Below are positions 12,106 through 23,016 of a DNA stretch of 64,000 nt, in pieces. This DNA is from Diospyros lotus. Taxonomy: Eukaryota > Streptophyta > Magnoliopsida > Ericales > Ebenaceae. The stretch's first letter is position 1; each line of letters starts with the position of its first letter. The stretch is taken from assembly GCF_014633365.1 (NCBI RefSeq), contig NC_068349.1, positions 34,858,753 to 34,922,752 of the forward strand, read 5' to 3'. Position numbers and translations under genes: made by a program. Under the pieces are notes generated by a model, which worked only from the letters and a program-made list of their open reading frames with translations, was not told the origin of the DNA and did not search any database.

Positions 12106-13053
12106 CTTAAGGGATATAATTTGTTAATCAAGATAAGAGGAAGAAAATGTCATATATAAGAAGCATTATGCATGTTTGACATTTTCAATATATTTGTTAA
12201 ATTTATTTGACTATTTATGGAAAAGTTCTCACGTGACCTCTTATCTCTTTCTTTCAAAATAAATTTATCTAACATTTTACAGATAAGTCTCAATTACCTA
12301 TATGCTCATTCTACGAGGGTTAATGTCATTTAATACATTTTAAAATTTTAAATTTATTAAAATAACTTATTCATTTAAGTCTTATAATTAATATTATTTA
12401 ACACATTTTTAAATTATCATATATATGTTTTGACAATTTTTAAAATTTAAATGACATTATTCCTTTCACCGATTTTTAAAATTTAAATTTCTCTTTCTCT
12501 ATATATATTTTATTAACTAATACAATTCCTTTTGCTAATTTTTAAATTATTTTATTCAATTTTATATTTTATTATCTATTATGAAAATATGTTTCGGACA
12601 TTTTTAATTATTAGCTAGGTGGAATTATTTTAATTCCAACAATAATTATTTCTACTTTACAACTCTTTTTAAATCTATTTTTGAATATGGATTTAGAAAA
12701 TAAAACATTATTTTTATTTATTTTTATTTTTTAATAATTCATATTAATCATAAAATACTATTTTTTAATGATAAATTTGTTATTGATATTAACAAACAAT
12801 TTTGAATGAATTTGGCAATAGGGATATTTTGGTAAAAAAACTCTTATGTTGGTGCTTATCATTTGCATTAATAAACACATAGAAAGAAAAAGTACAATTA
12901 TAAGTGGATTTTAAAAAATTTAACAAATAGTTTAATAGAAATCTTTGAATGCTTCTCGACCTTATCTTGATAATTTCATATCTTAGTTCGAAAAATATTA
13001 CAAACTTATCTTGATGCCTCTTATCTTGCTCATTTTAACAAACATCTCTTAAG
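12106..13053. mobile_element. TIR element, family shared with 36028-36420
   Basis: The left end (CTTAAGGGATATAATTTGTT, then AATCAAGATAAGAGG) is matched in inverted orientation by the right end (TGTTTGTTAAAATGAGCAAG, then ATAAGAGGC). The outer ~100-150 bp on both sides also align with the element at about 36028-36420, including TTACGTGACC/TCACGTGACC and TTAGTTCGAAAAATATT. The middle is AT-rich and non-coding. The superfamily is undetermined because no clean TSD was found. Confidence 0.6.
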
Positions 13054-14019
13054 TAATATAGTTCCGATTGAAAAAATAATCATGAATTCAAGCATGTAGC
13101 TAGTGAAATTTGTTAATGGTGCATAGCACAATATATATATTATATGCATGGTAAAAGTTGTTAGGTGTGTGAATTAGTGTGACATTCTTCAACTATAATT
13201 AACATCATAACAACGTTAATTGCAAGCATTATGAAGGTGGGACAAGGGAAATAGGCTATTATTTACCATCTTCATGCAAATTTATTGTCATTATATATAT
13301 ATAATGAAAGGTCAATCTCCATTTAATATGAGATGTGCTCGTACTTTTTTGTATGGTACTTAGCTTCGAAATTGTTTTGAAAACCTCCAAGCTCGATCAT
13401 GACTCAAGTACTCTAGTGAAAGAAAACAAAAAGGGGTTAGGTATATGAATCTTAAGTCAATTATTATATTAGAAAATAATGTAATAGTGATACAATAAAA
13501 GCTTAATTTGTGACATATCACTCATTAAATATCGTGCCTTTATATATGTAACCCGCATTGAAAGGGTGGTCCAAATGGAGTCACTTGATTGGTTGAGATG
13601 AGAATTGTTAGATGGGTCAAGAGAGTCAATTATGAGCCCGTTTGGCCCTTGGATCTACAGTTGATGGGCTTTTAGGTGGGCCAAACTATTTTTCGGCCCT
13701 TGGCCCAACTTTCTTGGTTGGGTCATTCTGGTCTTGGCACCAATATCCATCACATCAATAAGCAAACACGAGATTTCGATATTATAAAACTTAATCGATA
13801 ACGTATTTTTTTTAAAACATTCTTTTATGTATCTTGTTTAAAAAATAAAAATTAATTATATAAAAAGATATAAACTCATAATCTCTAAATAAAATCTAAC
13901 TTTTGAAACAACTCTTCCACTATATTAAAGTTTATTTTGTTCTAACCTTTGAAAAAAAAACTAAAATTATTTAAATAATTATTGCCAAACGCCACATAAT
14001 GAACTTTACAATTAAATAA
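13054..14019. other. Intergenic with a second orphan TGGGCY cluster
   Basis: No gene was found. Around 13664-13708 several site II-like motifs (TGGGCT, TGGGCC, GGCCCA) occur together without an adjacent coding region. Confidence 0.45.
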
Positions 14020-14038
14020 TATATATATATATATACAT

Positions 14039-14066
<28 letters not shown>
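14018..14066. repeat. Compound (TA)n-(GA)n microsatellite
   Basis: An ATATAT run passes through ACATAG into about twelve GA dinucleotides. Confidence 0.85.
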
Positions 14067-14069
<3 letters not shown>

Positions 14070-14089
14070 CCTTGTTGGCTATTAATGGG

Positions 14090-14655
14090 ATTAATGGATA
14101 AATGAGTGAGCCACAGTCCTCCCATTTGCATACTAGATGGATTTCAAAGATAACTATTGAGTTAAATACAAATTGTTAGAAGAAAATGGATAGAGGCGAG
14201 CAAGAAGTGTATGAAGCTCGAGATGTGACGACAAACATCACTAACCTTAAGGATAATTTCAACCCCTCAGAGTAGTGCAAAGGCTCAAGTGGCGCAAAGG
14301 CTCAAGTGGCTATCTCTTAGGATATAAAAGTTATTTCGAATAGTGTGTACTCTCGTGATTTGTAAACAAAATGAGAACAAGAACAGAGCAAGAAGCCAAC
14401 AAAAACGACTATATAGAAGCAGCAAGGGGAACGAACAGATAAGAGGAGTAATGTATTTCGTGGTTCACAAGTGCGGTAAAGAACTCTTTTATAGATGAAG
14501 AAATGTAAACATTTAGAGAAATAATCGACAAATGATAAAGGATAAGATAGAAGACAATCAACAAACAGATAAATGAGCGAGCCACAGTCCCTCCCATTTG
14601 CATATATGCTAGATGGATAGCAAAGACTACTATTGAGTTAATTACAAATTACAGC
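14090..14655. repeat. Pair of ~85-bp direct repeats around a 395-bp spacer
   Basis: The sequences at about 14090-14175 and 14570-14655 both read GATAAATGAG(T/C)GAGCCACAG, then CCTCCCATTTGCAT and, further on, CTATTGAGTTAA. They differ by a few substitutions and small indels. The spacer contains its own 20-bp tandem copy (CAAAGGCTCAAGTGGCG twice, near 14278-14312). The spacer does not show convincing LTR borders. Confidence 0.7.
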
Positions 14656-15815
14656 CATCATACACACACACACACATATGGTGGTATCTGCACTATCTAT
14701 TGACATTTGCAGGCTGATTTAGACATAAATTAAAAATATTAATTAGTGATCTTAACTAACAGTACAAGTACTGTACTGTTATATACATATTTATGTAATA
14801 TTGTAATGTAATGGAATCCCACTAATTAGTAATTAACACGAGAGAGAGTATAATTGTTTGTTTTTGCTGAGTAATTAATACAGTGGAAAAGTGCTCTAAT
14901 TGCTGCTTACAGTGTGTGTGCAGTGATCAATCTCATTGTCAACTCTTCTGTGTTCATTAATTACATTATTGGATGATTGATTAATTAATCCCTAGATGGA
15001 TGTATTCAACAAGTGATCCATCACTTTAAATAATAAAATAATTTCTTATGATACCCGAGATCTGATTCGATTCAAAGATGTATATTTTATTTAGACCACG
15101 CTCGACCTTAATGTTTTGCTTATGTCTGAGCTCAGCTTGAACAAGGGGTCTTTTACAAAGACTCGTCATTTTACCAATCTTATTTGGAACTGAATTACCT
15201 AATTTGTCTAAGAAAAATATTTTTCTAGAATTAAGGTATAAATTCATGATCATCGATTACTTATTACAATCTAATGATTTATTTTAATCTTAATAAATTT
15301 TGGATAAACCCCTTCTCCTAAATTTTAGAGATTAGTCTTCGGGGATAAATATAATCCTCTCGAAATTGTCAAGGATAACTATTCCTAGTTACTTTGTAGT
15401 AAGGAGACTTAATTTTAAGCAAAATGTTGCAATTATCTTTAAACTATTATAAATAAAGAGGATCTCTTTTTTAGGATAAACATTAATTCAAAACTATAAT
15501 ATTAAGCTCTTCAACTTCTTTTTTATTACTCTACGTTTGATTTATACATCGAAGTGACTTTTCCGATCAACTTTAGACTAATATCTCCATTTTATTGTAC
15601 AGTTTATTTAGTTCAAGATCTAAAGCTAGAATTTCTTGTCATTTGTTACGTTTCTTTTTCTATAAATATATTGGTGGTCATATTTATGCATCTTCCATTT
15701 TAATCTAGATTGTAACTCTAGTTGTAAAAAAAAAAAAAAATCAAGTCGTCATCATGGATTCCATCATGGATTCAGAGATCTTTAATTATTAGCAAAAAAT
15801 ATTAATATTATATAT
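14656..15815. other. Intergenic, AT-rich, no gene seen
   Basis: A short CA run lies near 14662. Nothing else was recognised. Confidence 0.5.
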
Positions 15816-15823
15816 ATTATCAT

Positions 15824-16295
15824 AGGGCTAATCATGAAAATAATCAAATCATTTTCTTCAATTTGTAATTTTATTCAATCTTTCTAATTTTGACAATTAA
15901 GTCTAAATTGGTTCAATTAGATACAATTTTATCTAATATGTAAAACCGATTTAAAAGAAATATGTTATTAATTTGTCATATATCATATAATAATAATATT
16001 TTTGAGATCTATATGTATACATATAAAAAAGATATAATCTATGAAAAGAAAACAATAAATAAATAGATTATGTACAGTAAGTTACATTTTTTCTTTTTCA
16101 TTTTTCCATATATGTACATTTGAATCTCACAAATATTATTATTATATGAGTCATAGCATATCAAATCAATACGAACATATTTTCTCTAAATCGATGGATA
16201 AAATCACATCCTACTGAGTCAATTTAGATTTAATTGTCAAAATTAAAAAATTATAAATTCACAAAAATAATTAAATTATTTTCATGATTAGTCCT
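15824..16295. mobile_element. hAT-type MITE, 472 bp, perfect 8-bp TSD
   Basis: The element starts AGGGCTAATCATGAAAATAA and ends in the inverse of AGGACTAATCATGAAAATAA. The terminal inverted repeats extend with few mismatches for over 100 bp (CTAATTTTGACAATTAAGTC on the left is matched on the right). It is flanked by identical 8-bp ATTATCAT (15816-15823 and 16296-16303). An 8-bp TSD is the hAT hallmark. It encodes nothing and would be mobilised only in trans. Confidence 0.88.
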
Positions 16296-16303
16296 ATTAT
16301 CAT

Positions 16304-17650
16304 ACCACAAAATTTCGAAACCGGGTTATTAAACTCATTTAGGTGTTAACTTCAACATTTAATAAGATAATTAAAATTTGACAATACACATCAATTATTA
16401 TTGTAAATAAGGTGGAAAAGGTTTAATTTTTTGTCTCAAAAGATGTGTAGATATGTACATAATATATTGAATAGATAACCATGTTTTATTTTTCATCCAA
16501 AGTCTAGACATATTTTGAACATTACATGATTAAAGGGTAAGTGATATATAGTTAGTTTTTAAATTTTGTATTTCGTAATAAATTATTTATTATATTATAA
16601 GTTTTGTTACTATGGTTACTAACTTTAATTTTTGGTACAATTCAGATACTCTTTTGATTTTTTATGAAATTTTGTTAATGAAAACTAGCATGCTACATTT
16701 ACATCAATATAAACATAAAAATCGTATGAATGTGGGATGTGTGTTAATTTTAACATTAAGTGATTTTTTAATTTATATTAATATAAATTACCTCAATTTT
16801 ATTTAACATAATTTTATGAAAAATCAAAAAGAATGATTGAATTATAATAAATTTAAAATTTAATAATACTTCATTGGTTGATTTTAAAATTTAAAATCAA
16901 AAATCAATTTTTTTTTTTTTTTTTTGGTTGCTAAACCTAATAATTCATTGGTTCTTTTAGGCTATATCGATAAATATAACATATATATGTATAATAATTG
17001 CGTAAACACACATAACACTTAAAATAAATATTTTGTAAGTCAAGGCACACAAAGTACACAAAAATCTATATACATGAGATTTGAGTAATAGCTCGAGAGA
17101 GGAATAATGTAGCTTTTATCACTACTCAACCTAATAAGAGATCTCTCGAAATTAGGCTACTTATAAATTTACTCTTAAGACTTCTTTTGAGAAGAGTTTA
17201 TCACATGACTGTCATGTGTCTTATAAATCAAAGTTCAACATGTGTCTCTCAGAACAAAGCGTGACACATGTAATTCACAATCTTTCATATGGCTATTACA
17301 TGTCGGCTCAACCTATATAAAGGATAAAACTTTTATAGGTAAATTCATCTAACATTTAAAGACTTAGTGTTACTCGTTCATTTATTTCTTAATACTAACT
17401 TGATTGTGGAAAACTATACTTAGAGCATAAAACCTTGTGTTGCATGGGAGTTCAAAGTCAACCCAAAACCCTTTAGTAATCTGCAAAAGCAAAAAGGCAT
17501 GAATCTATAGCTTCAAGCATGCAACCATAGAGGTTAGTTTTATTCAACACATACATGTAACCACTGCAACTTCATTTGGCCTACAGAGAGAGCCAGAGGC
17601 CATACAAACCCTAAACCTCAATACACACAATACTTTCACCTTACATTCAT
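16304..17650. other. Intergenic, AT-rich, no gene seen
   Basis: A long T run lies near 16907-16925. Around 17150-17450 the sequence faintly resembles an LTR promoter region, but no borders could be set. Confidence 0.4.
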
Positions 17651-17751
17651 GGCGGCTGCTTACATATAATTTCATATGGTTTCCACACACATACACAAAG
17701 CGAAGCCTTCATGCTTCATTTTAACTAATCGTTACCCGAGTTATCGATCGG

Positions 17752-18093
17752 TCAGCGACATGAGCTGCCGTCTCTTTTGGTGCAGGTATCTGGTCGGGCA
17801 TTGCCAACGAAGATGCGATGACCGTCATTCTTTGATCCGCCGCTGCCGTGCATGTACTTGCCAGGGCTTTGGTTTGTCGCATCAGTATTATTCTGGTTGT
17901 TGCCGTTGTCTTCGTCTCCTTTTGCTGAACCTGTAGTTTCCTTCTCGTTGGGACCAATCACCTCAGGGCTTTTCCCCAAGGTCGCGACGTCGCTCAAAAG
18001 CCGGTGATCGCCCCCCATGATAACCCTAGTTTCGGCTTCAAGTGTTGCCAGGATCAGAATTAGAGTTACAAACAGAAAAACAAGACTCTTCAT
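17752..18093 (-). CDS. Small secreted peptide precursor, 113 aa (paralogue)
   Basis: This intact intronless frame begins with a signal peptide (MKSLVFLFVTLILILATLEA), then DHRLLSDVAT, an acidic Asn-rich linker, GKYMHGSGGS and DGHRIFVGNA, ending in a basic tail with two cysteines (DTCTKRDGSSCR). The order signal peptide, (R/H)RLLSD, GKY(V/M)H and GHRIFV is shared with the gene at 10449-10745, but the linker and tail differ. The conserved GKY..GHRIFV block is the best candidate for the active region, with the variable tail either trimmed or giving specificity; this is inference. I do not recognise the family. Confidence 0.8.
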   Translation of the reverse strand: MKSLVFLFVTLILILATLEAETRVIMGGDHRLLSDVATLGKSPEVIGPNEKETTGSAKGDEDNGNNQNNTDATNQSPGKYMHGSGGSKNDGHRIFVGNARPDTCTKRDGSSCR

Positions 18094-18154
18094 GATCGAT
18101 CAAACTAAAGAGGAAAACAAGAGGGGATTAAGGGATGGAAGTCAAAATGGATGA

Positions 18155-18173
18155 TTAGGGTTTCATTTTATAG
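18155..18173 (-). promoter_or_regulatory. TATA box plus AAACCCTA motif, second peptide gene
   Basis: The minus strand reads CTATAAAATGAAACCCTAA about 70 bp upstream of the ATG, almost identical to the box of the paralogue at 10932-10951. Confidence 0.7.
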
Positions 18174-18560
18174 GCATTGTTTGGTTTAAATTAATGGAGG
18201 GGGGCAGTGTAGCCACCAGGCGGAGCAATCATGCTCAGGATTAATATGAATAAATTGAAGTATTAGTGCCAATCACTTTCAATTACTAATGTATAAAGTT
18301 TTCATTTATTACATAATTATTATGAAATGCAAGTCTTTTTGTTCTCCCATAGTGTAATTTGATAAAAAAATAAAAGATAAATTGAATTATAATAAAAAAT
18401 AATGTTTAGTGTGATTGTGACAAAAATTAAAATTTACAAGAAGCTCTTTCAGGAATACATCGACTCTCCCTGACAACAGAGACTTTCTTGGACAATTTTT
18501 TATTGAAAAAATTCTAGTTATCTCGAATAACGGATCAAACCATTTCACGATCATGTCGGG
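18174..18560. other. Intergenic, upstream of the peptide gene
   Basis: No coding region or bounded repeat was recognised. Confidence 0.4.
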
Positions 18561-18589
18561 TTCTCTAGAACAAGACTTGTTCTAGAGAA
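18561..18589. repeat. Perfect 29-bp palindrome
   Basis: TTCTCTAGAACAAG, a single A, then CTTGTTCTAGAGAA: 14-bp arms with no mismatch. Confidence 0.9.
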
Positions 18590-20465
18590 GCTAAATTTTA
18601 CTAACTTTAGAAACTTCTCATGCAGTGTAGATTTTAATGACTAATAATGTAATTTACCTCTTAAAACGTGTGTGTGTGTTAGTGAATTCCTAAGGAACGA
18701 TGGGTTCGTTTAGTTTTAAAAATAATTATTTGTTTTTTAATTTTAATTTTTAAATGTTGAATATTTGAATTTTTTATTTTCAATTCTCTAATTTTTTTGA
18801 AATTGAATATTACGTCTTTTTGAAAAATAAAATGTTAAGACATGTTTAAAAAGAAGTACTTAAAAATTTAGAAAAATAAATCGAAAATATCAATAGTAAT
18901 AATATTGATTGCTTAGAAAAAAAAAACTTTTGATTGGAACGACATTAAGTTAGAATTAGGGTTTTTTTGTTTACCATATCATAGCAAAAGAAGATTTTTC
19001 AAAAATGCTCTTTAAACACTTAAATTTGATATTTAATTTTGACTGACATTTTGCATTTATATTATTTATATTTGTATTGATATAACATAAAATATAAGAC
19101 ATCAATGTAGAGTGCTACTTAAAGTGTCAAACTCCAATGTTTAGATAAGAATTTTCAAGATTTTATGGCTCCAATGCCATCTGAAATAAATTAATGCAAG
19201 TTTTTATGTTTTTTAAATGAAAATATGACATTTGAGATTTAGTAGAGAAGTAATTGAGATTTATGAAACTTAGATTTGAGACTTTGAACTCACCAATAGT
19301 GTCACTAACTATTAAAGCACAATTCCGATCCTTATTAATTCGAACAAAAGCGTTGTGCGTAGAGATAAAATCGAAACCCTCGAAAATAAGAAGAGTGATA
19401 GACTATTCTGTAGCAGCTTTTAGATCAAATTCAACAAATCTTATTGCTACTAGGTGCCATCTTCAATCCACCTTCCTATTTCACTCTTTATTATATTATA
19501 AATAATTCGTTCCTTATTTTGATTTTGTCTCGAAAACTGTACATGTTTTAACCACATTTTTTATTCTCCTCTCTATTTCATTCTTTATCTCACTTATTTA
19601 TTAATAAATTTTAATTTTATTTATTTTACCTCACTTATAATTTTTATTACTATAAAAATTTATTATTTATTTGATAATTTAATCATAATCAAATACACAC
19701 ATACACATTACATTAAAATAATGAGATATACACATAATCAATAATTAAATACACAAAATATATAATCAAATACACAAAATAATCAAATATTTGCCTACAA
19801 AGAAATATATAATCAAATACACATATAGAAAATTAATAATTAAATACACAAAATATAATTCACCCCATATCTTCAATACATACAAAATATATACAAAATC
19901 AAAATATACATCACAAATGCAGGTATTTGAAAGAGGGACAGGAAATTGCTGGAGGAAGGAGTTGTTGTCGCCGTCGCTACTCCTTGCCTCACCGACGTTG
20001 TTCCTCGCCGCCAACGTTGCTTGTTGGATTTAGTGTCTGTAAGTTGGAAAAGCTCGAAAAAAACGACATTCTGCTCGTTGTCGACACCAAATCTGCTTGC
20101 TGTTCTACTCACTGTCACTGTTGTTGCTCATCGCCGACAACACGTTCAAATTCCAGATCTAATACAAAGAGCCATTGAGACAAAATGTAATAGAGAGCCA
20201 AATTAAATTCCTCATCTCTAACAAGCCGTTTTAAGTTTAGCCAAAATTTGGAAAGTGACAAGAAAGATAGAGAGGTGTGTCGGAGCTGAATTTCAATAAT
20301 TTTTTTCTTAAATTTTGATTTGACGAGAATTTAGGGATAGCATTGGAGATGGTTGTAGTGATCTAATCTTTGTTGTCTTCAATTACTAGTGAGTATCACA
20401 CTTGATGACTGCATATATATATATATATATTTTTATTTTTATTTTTTCTTATACAATGATGGCCT
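18590..20465. other. Intergenic; repeat-like AT-rich DNA with a GC-richer core
   Basis: A stretch near 19680-19860 repeats variants of AATCAAATACACAAAAT. A GC-richer segment follows at 19920-20160. Possible inverted termini (GCCATCTTCAATCC near 19453; GCATTGGAGATGGTT near 20341) hint at a transposable element but were not resolved. A short AT microsatellite lies at about 20413-20431. Confidence 0.35.
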
Positions 20466-20723
20466 ATGTCAATGGTGGATTACACCGTCGCAATAAAAAG
20501 TCGTTATAATTTTTTAAAATATAATAATAATCAATATTTTTTAAATAAAATTATCATCTTTTTCTCTTATAACCTAGCGAATCTTACATCAAACTGTGGT
20601 CCTTTTTGCTTTTCAGAATCCGAGAATCCAAACACGGTCTTAGTCTTCTTCTATTATCCACCATTTCTGCGACATCGTTTAAGCCCTAAAATCCAGGACC
20701 CCACCGTCGCTCTCCTCCCCACA

Positions 20724-22424
20724 ATGCGCTTCCCTCCTCCCACCGCTGCGGCGTTATCTCTCTCCGCCGCCTTCTCCCGCCACCTCTCCTCCGCTGCAAA
20801 GCTCCCGAGCCTCTCCAAGATCCCCTCCAGGTACCGGCCCCAAGCGATCCAGGAAGCGCAGGTCGCCCTCACCGAATACCTCCACGCCACCCGAGCACTC
20901 CCCTTCACCTTCGCCGAGCACATCACGAAGAACGCCGTCTTCTCCCTCTACGCCATCGTTTCCAGGGTCCAGTTCTCGCCCTCCACTTTCTCCAAATCGA
21001 TCCAGCGCTTCCTCATGTACCATCCCATCAACGAATTCGAATTCTTCTACGAGAGCATCGGCATTGGATATCACGAAATCAATGCGTTTTTGCCCCCTAG
21101 CAAGTTCTTTCTCTGCGAGGATTCCCGGGTCCTGGGTGTGGCCTGCGCGTTGTCTGGTTTCGGGTTTCCGTGGACCATGTTGGGGGAGTTGTACAGGAAG
21201 GAAGCTTCGGTTTTCGGGAAAGACCCAGATGAGTTGAACGAGATGCTGCGCGTGTTTGCGGGGTTTGGGTTTAGTAATGTTGCGATTATTGGGATTTGTA
21301 TGGTTTTCCCCCATGTTTTTGGCGGGGATCCAGAATTGAGTGGTGAAATCAGTGCCTTGTTTGATGATTTGAGAAGGGTGTTTGTTGATTATGATTTGTT
21401 GGGCTGTGGTGAGCAGAATGTGAATGGTTACATTGAGGTTTGTCGGAAACTAAGGGTGTTTTATGACTTGGGTTGCCAAAAGGGCAAGATGGTGGAGTTG
21501 ATCGGTAGGAACAAAAATGTTTTTGTCCGGTGCCCGGAAGAGGTTTTGGTCAATAAAATTGAGTTCTTTCTTAGATTGGGTGTTGATAAGAGCGATGCTG
21601 GTATGTTGGTTCTTGAGAGACCTGAGATTTTGGATTTTAATTTAGAGGAAACTGTAATCTCTGTGTTGGGCTTTCTGAGACACTTTGGGATGAGTATAAA
21701 CGAACTAAAATATATCGCTAAAGAGTTTCCTTATGTTTTAGGAAGAAATAAAATGGTTAACTTGCCTTATATAATGAGAGCTTTGGATAAACATGAATGG
21801 TTCTTCAATGAGATCAGAACCGGAAATCATCATCTGTTGTGTACTTATGCAATTGGCAATTCGACAGAAGACTTGAATGAGGATTACCAAGGTGGCTTGG
21901 ATAAGATTCTCTCTTCAAGAACCCCAATTCACGGTCAGAGTAAATTGAGTTTCTTGCATAGTATTGGATTCGGAGAAAACACCTTGACATTAAAAGTCCT
22001 AGTTCATTTGCACGGAACTAGTACTGAGTTACAAGAACGGTTTGACTGTCTTCTTTGTACTGGTATCCGATTCTCAAAACTTTGTAAAATGTTGAGATTG
22101 TCGCCAAAGATCTTAAACCAAAAACCAGAGATTCTTGAACAGAAAATGAAGTTCCTTTGCGAGGACAAAGGATCCTTGTGGAAGTACCTTGATGTTTTCC
22201 CAGCCTTTTTGTGTTATGATTTAGAGAAGAGAATTAAACCAAGGTACAGATTTCATATATGGCTTACAGAAAAGGGTTTGTGTGCAAAACAATACTCTCT
22301 TGCTAGCATGATTGCAACTAGTGAGAAAAATTTTGTTGCTCGTGTTTATGGAATTCACCCTGCTGCTCCAAAACATTGGTTTGAGTGTTTCTCAAAACCA
22401 AACCACATTAATGACAAGGTCTAG
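20724..22424 (+). CDS. MTEF18: Mitochondrial transcription termination factor MTEF18-like (mTERF), 566 aa
   Basis: This single-exon gene begins MRFPPPTAAALSLSAAFSRH, an Arg/Ser/Ala-rich, acid-poor leader typical of mitochondrial targeting. The body consists of helical mTERF-type repeats (for example NKIEFFLRLGV...LVLERPEILDFNLEE and LCKMLRLSPKILNQKPEILE), with PEVL/PEIL motifs at repeat ends. Length and overall sequence match the plant MTEF18/SHOT1 subfamily, whose Arabidopsis member is a mitochondrial nucleoid-associated protein affecting heat tolerance and organelle gene expression. The frame is open upstream to 20466, but the ATG at 20724 is preferred because it starts the targeting peptide at the family's usual length. 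Codon-rich GC sequence drops sharply after about 21100. Assignment to mTERF is firm and to the 18 subgroup likely. Confidence 0.9.
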   Translation: MRFPPPTAAALSLSAAFSRHLSSAAKLPSLSKIPSRYRPQAIQEAQVALTEYLHATRALPFTFAEHITKNAVFSLYAIVSRVQFSPSTFSKSIQRFLMYHPINEFEFFYESIGIGYHEINAFLPPSKFFLCEDSRVLGVACALSGFGFPWTMLGELYRKEASVFGKDPDELNEMLRVFAGFGFSNVAIIGICMVFPHVFGGDPELSGEISALFDDLRRVFVDYDLLGCGEQNVNGYIEVCRKLRVFYDLGCQKGKMVELIGRNKNVFVRCPEEVLVNKIEFFLRLGVDKSDAGMLVLERPEILDFNLEETVISVLGFLRHFGMSINELKYIAKEFPYVLGRNKMVNLPYIMRALDKHEWFFNEIRTGNHHLLCTYAIGNSTEDLNEDYQGGLDKILSSRTPIHGQSKLSFLHSIGFGENTLTLKVLVHLHGTSTELQERFDCLLCTGIRFSKLCKMLRLSPKILNQKPEILEQKMKFLCEDKGSLWKYLDVFPAFLCYDLEKRIKPRYRFHIWLTEKGLCAKQYSLASMIATSEKNFVARVYGIHPAAPKHWFECFSKPNHINDKV

Positions 22425-23016
22425 CTTAGGAGTCAATGTTAAAACGCTGATGATGAAATCAGAGAGCTGGATGTATTTTAGGGTGGATTGTTTACTGGCC
22501 ACAGTGCAGTGTGCTGAAAGTCCCAAGTGGGAATCGCTGTTCCAAAGTCATATCACCAAGATTATCCTGAAAATATGTCTCTTGGTGGATTATCTTGGAA
22601 AAATGGAGAATCCATTTGCACTATACTGTATGACAGCATTATTTCGATCTTTGGAAGTTGTATCCAATAGAGCCGCAGAATACTTCATTCACTTTTCAGG
22701 TATCAGTCATAGTTTTATTTTTGTCAAATAGACCAGGAATTAGTTGTATATGGAATTTTAAGAGACTGTTTTACAGAGCTTTCATTTTTCATTTAAAATT
22801 TTTTTATGTTCAGTTTTGGTTTCCGTTTAAAAAAAATGGAAAGTGACATAGTTTGATGACTTTGTGTTTGTTTTCAGTTTTGTATTTGATTTGTTTTCTC
22901 CCGCCCCTATCAGTGTTGGTGACTGGAGATGCTGGAAGTCGCTGGTGAGTTGCTGACATGACTGCCAATGGCTCCCAGAAATGATCTCTAGGATTTGACG
23001 ATTTCCGCCAAAGGCC
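22425..23016 (+). other. mTERF18 3' flank / probable 3' UTR
   Basis: No coding continuation was found. An acceptor-like site near 25886 (TTTGGCAG|GGTCTG) and another near 27108 could belong to a spliced 3' UTR, but this cannot be shown without transcripts. Confidence 0.35.

Noticed and set aside
20466..20723. N-terminal extension of mTERF18 from an upstream in-frame ATG
   Set aside because: The extension is AT-rich and unlike a targeting peptide, whereas the internal ATG at 20724 begins one and gives the family's usual length.
20754..21314. Minus-strand open frame of 186 codons
   Set aside because: Antisense shadow of the GC-rich 5' part of the mTERF18 gene.
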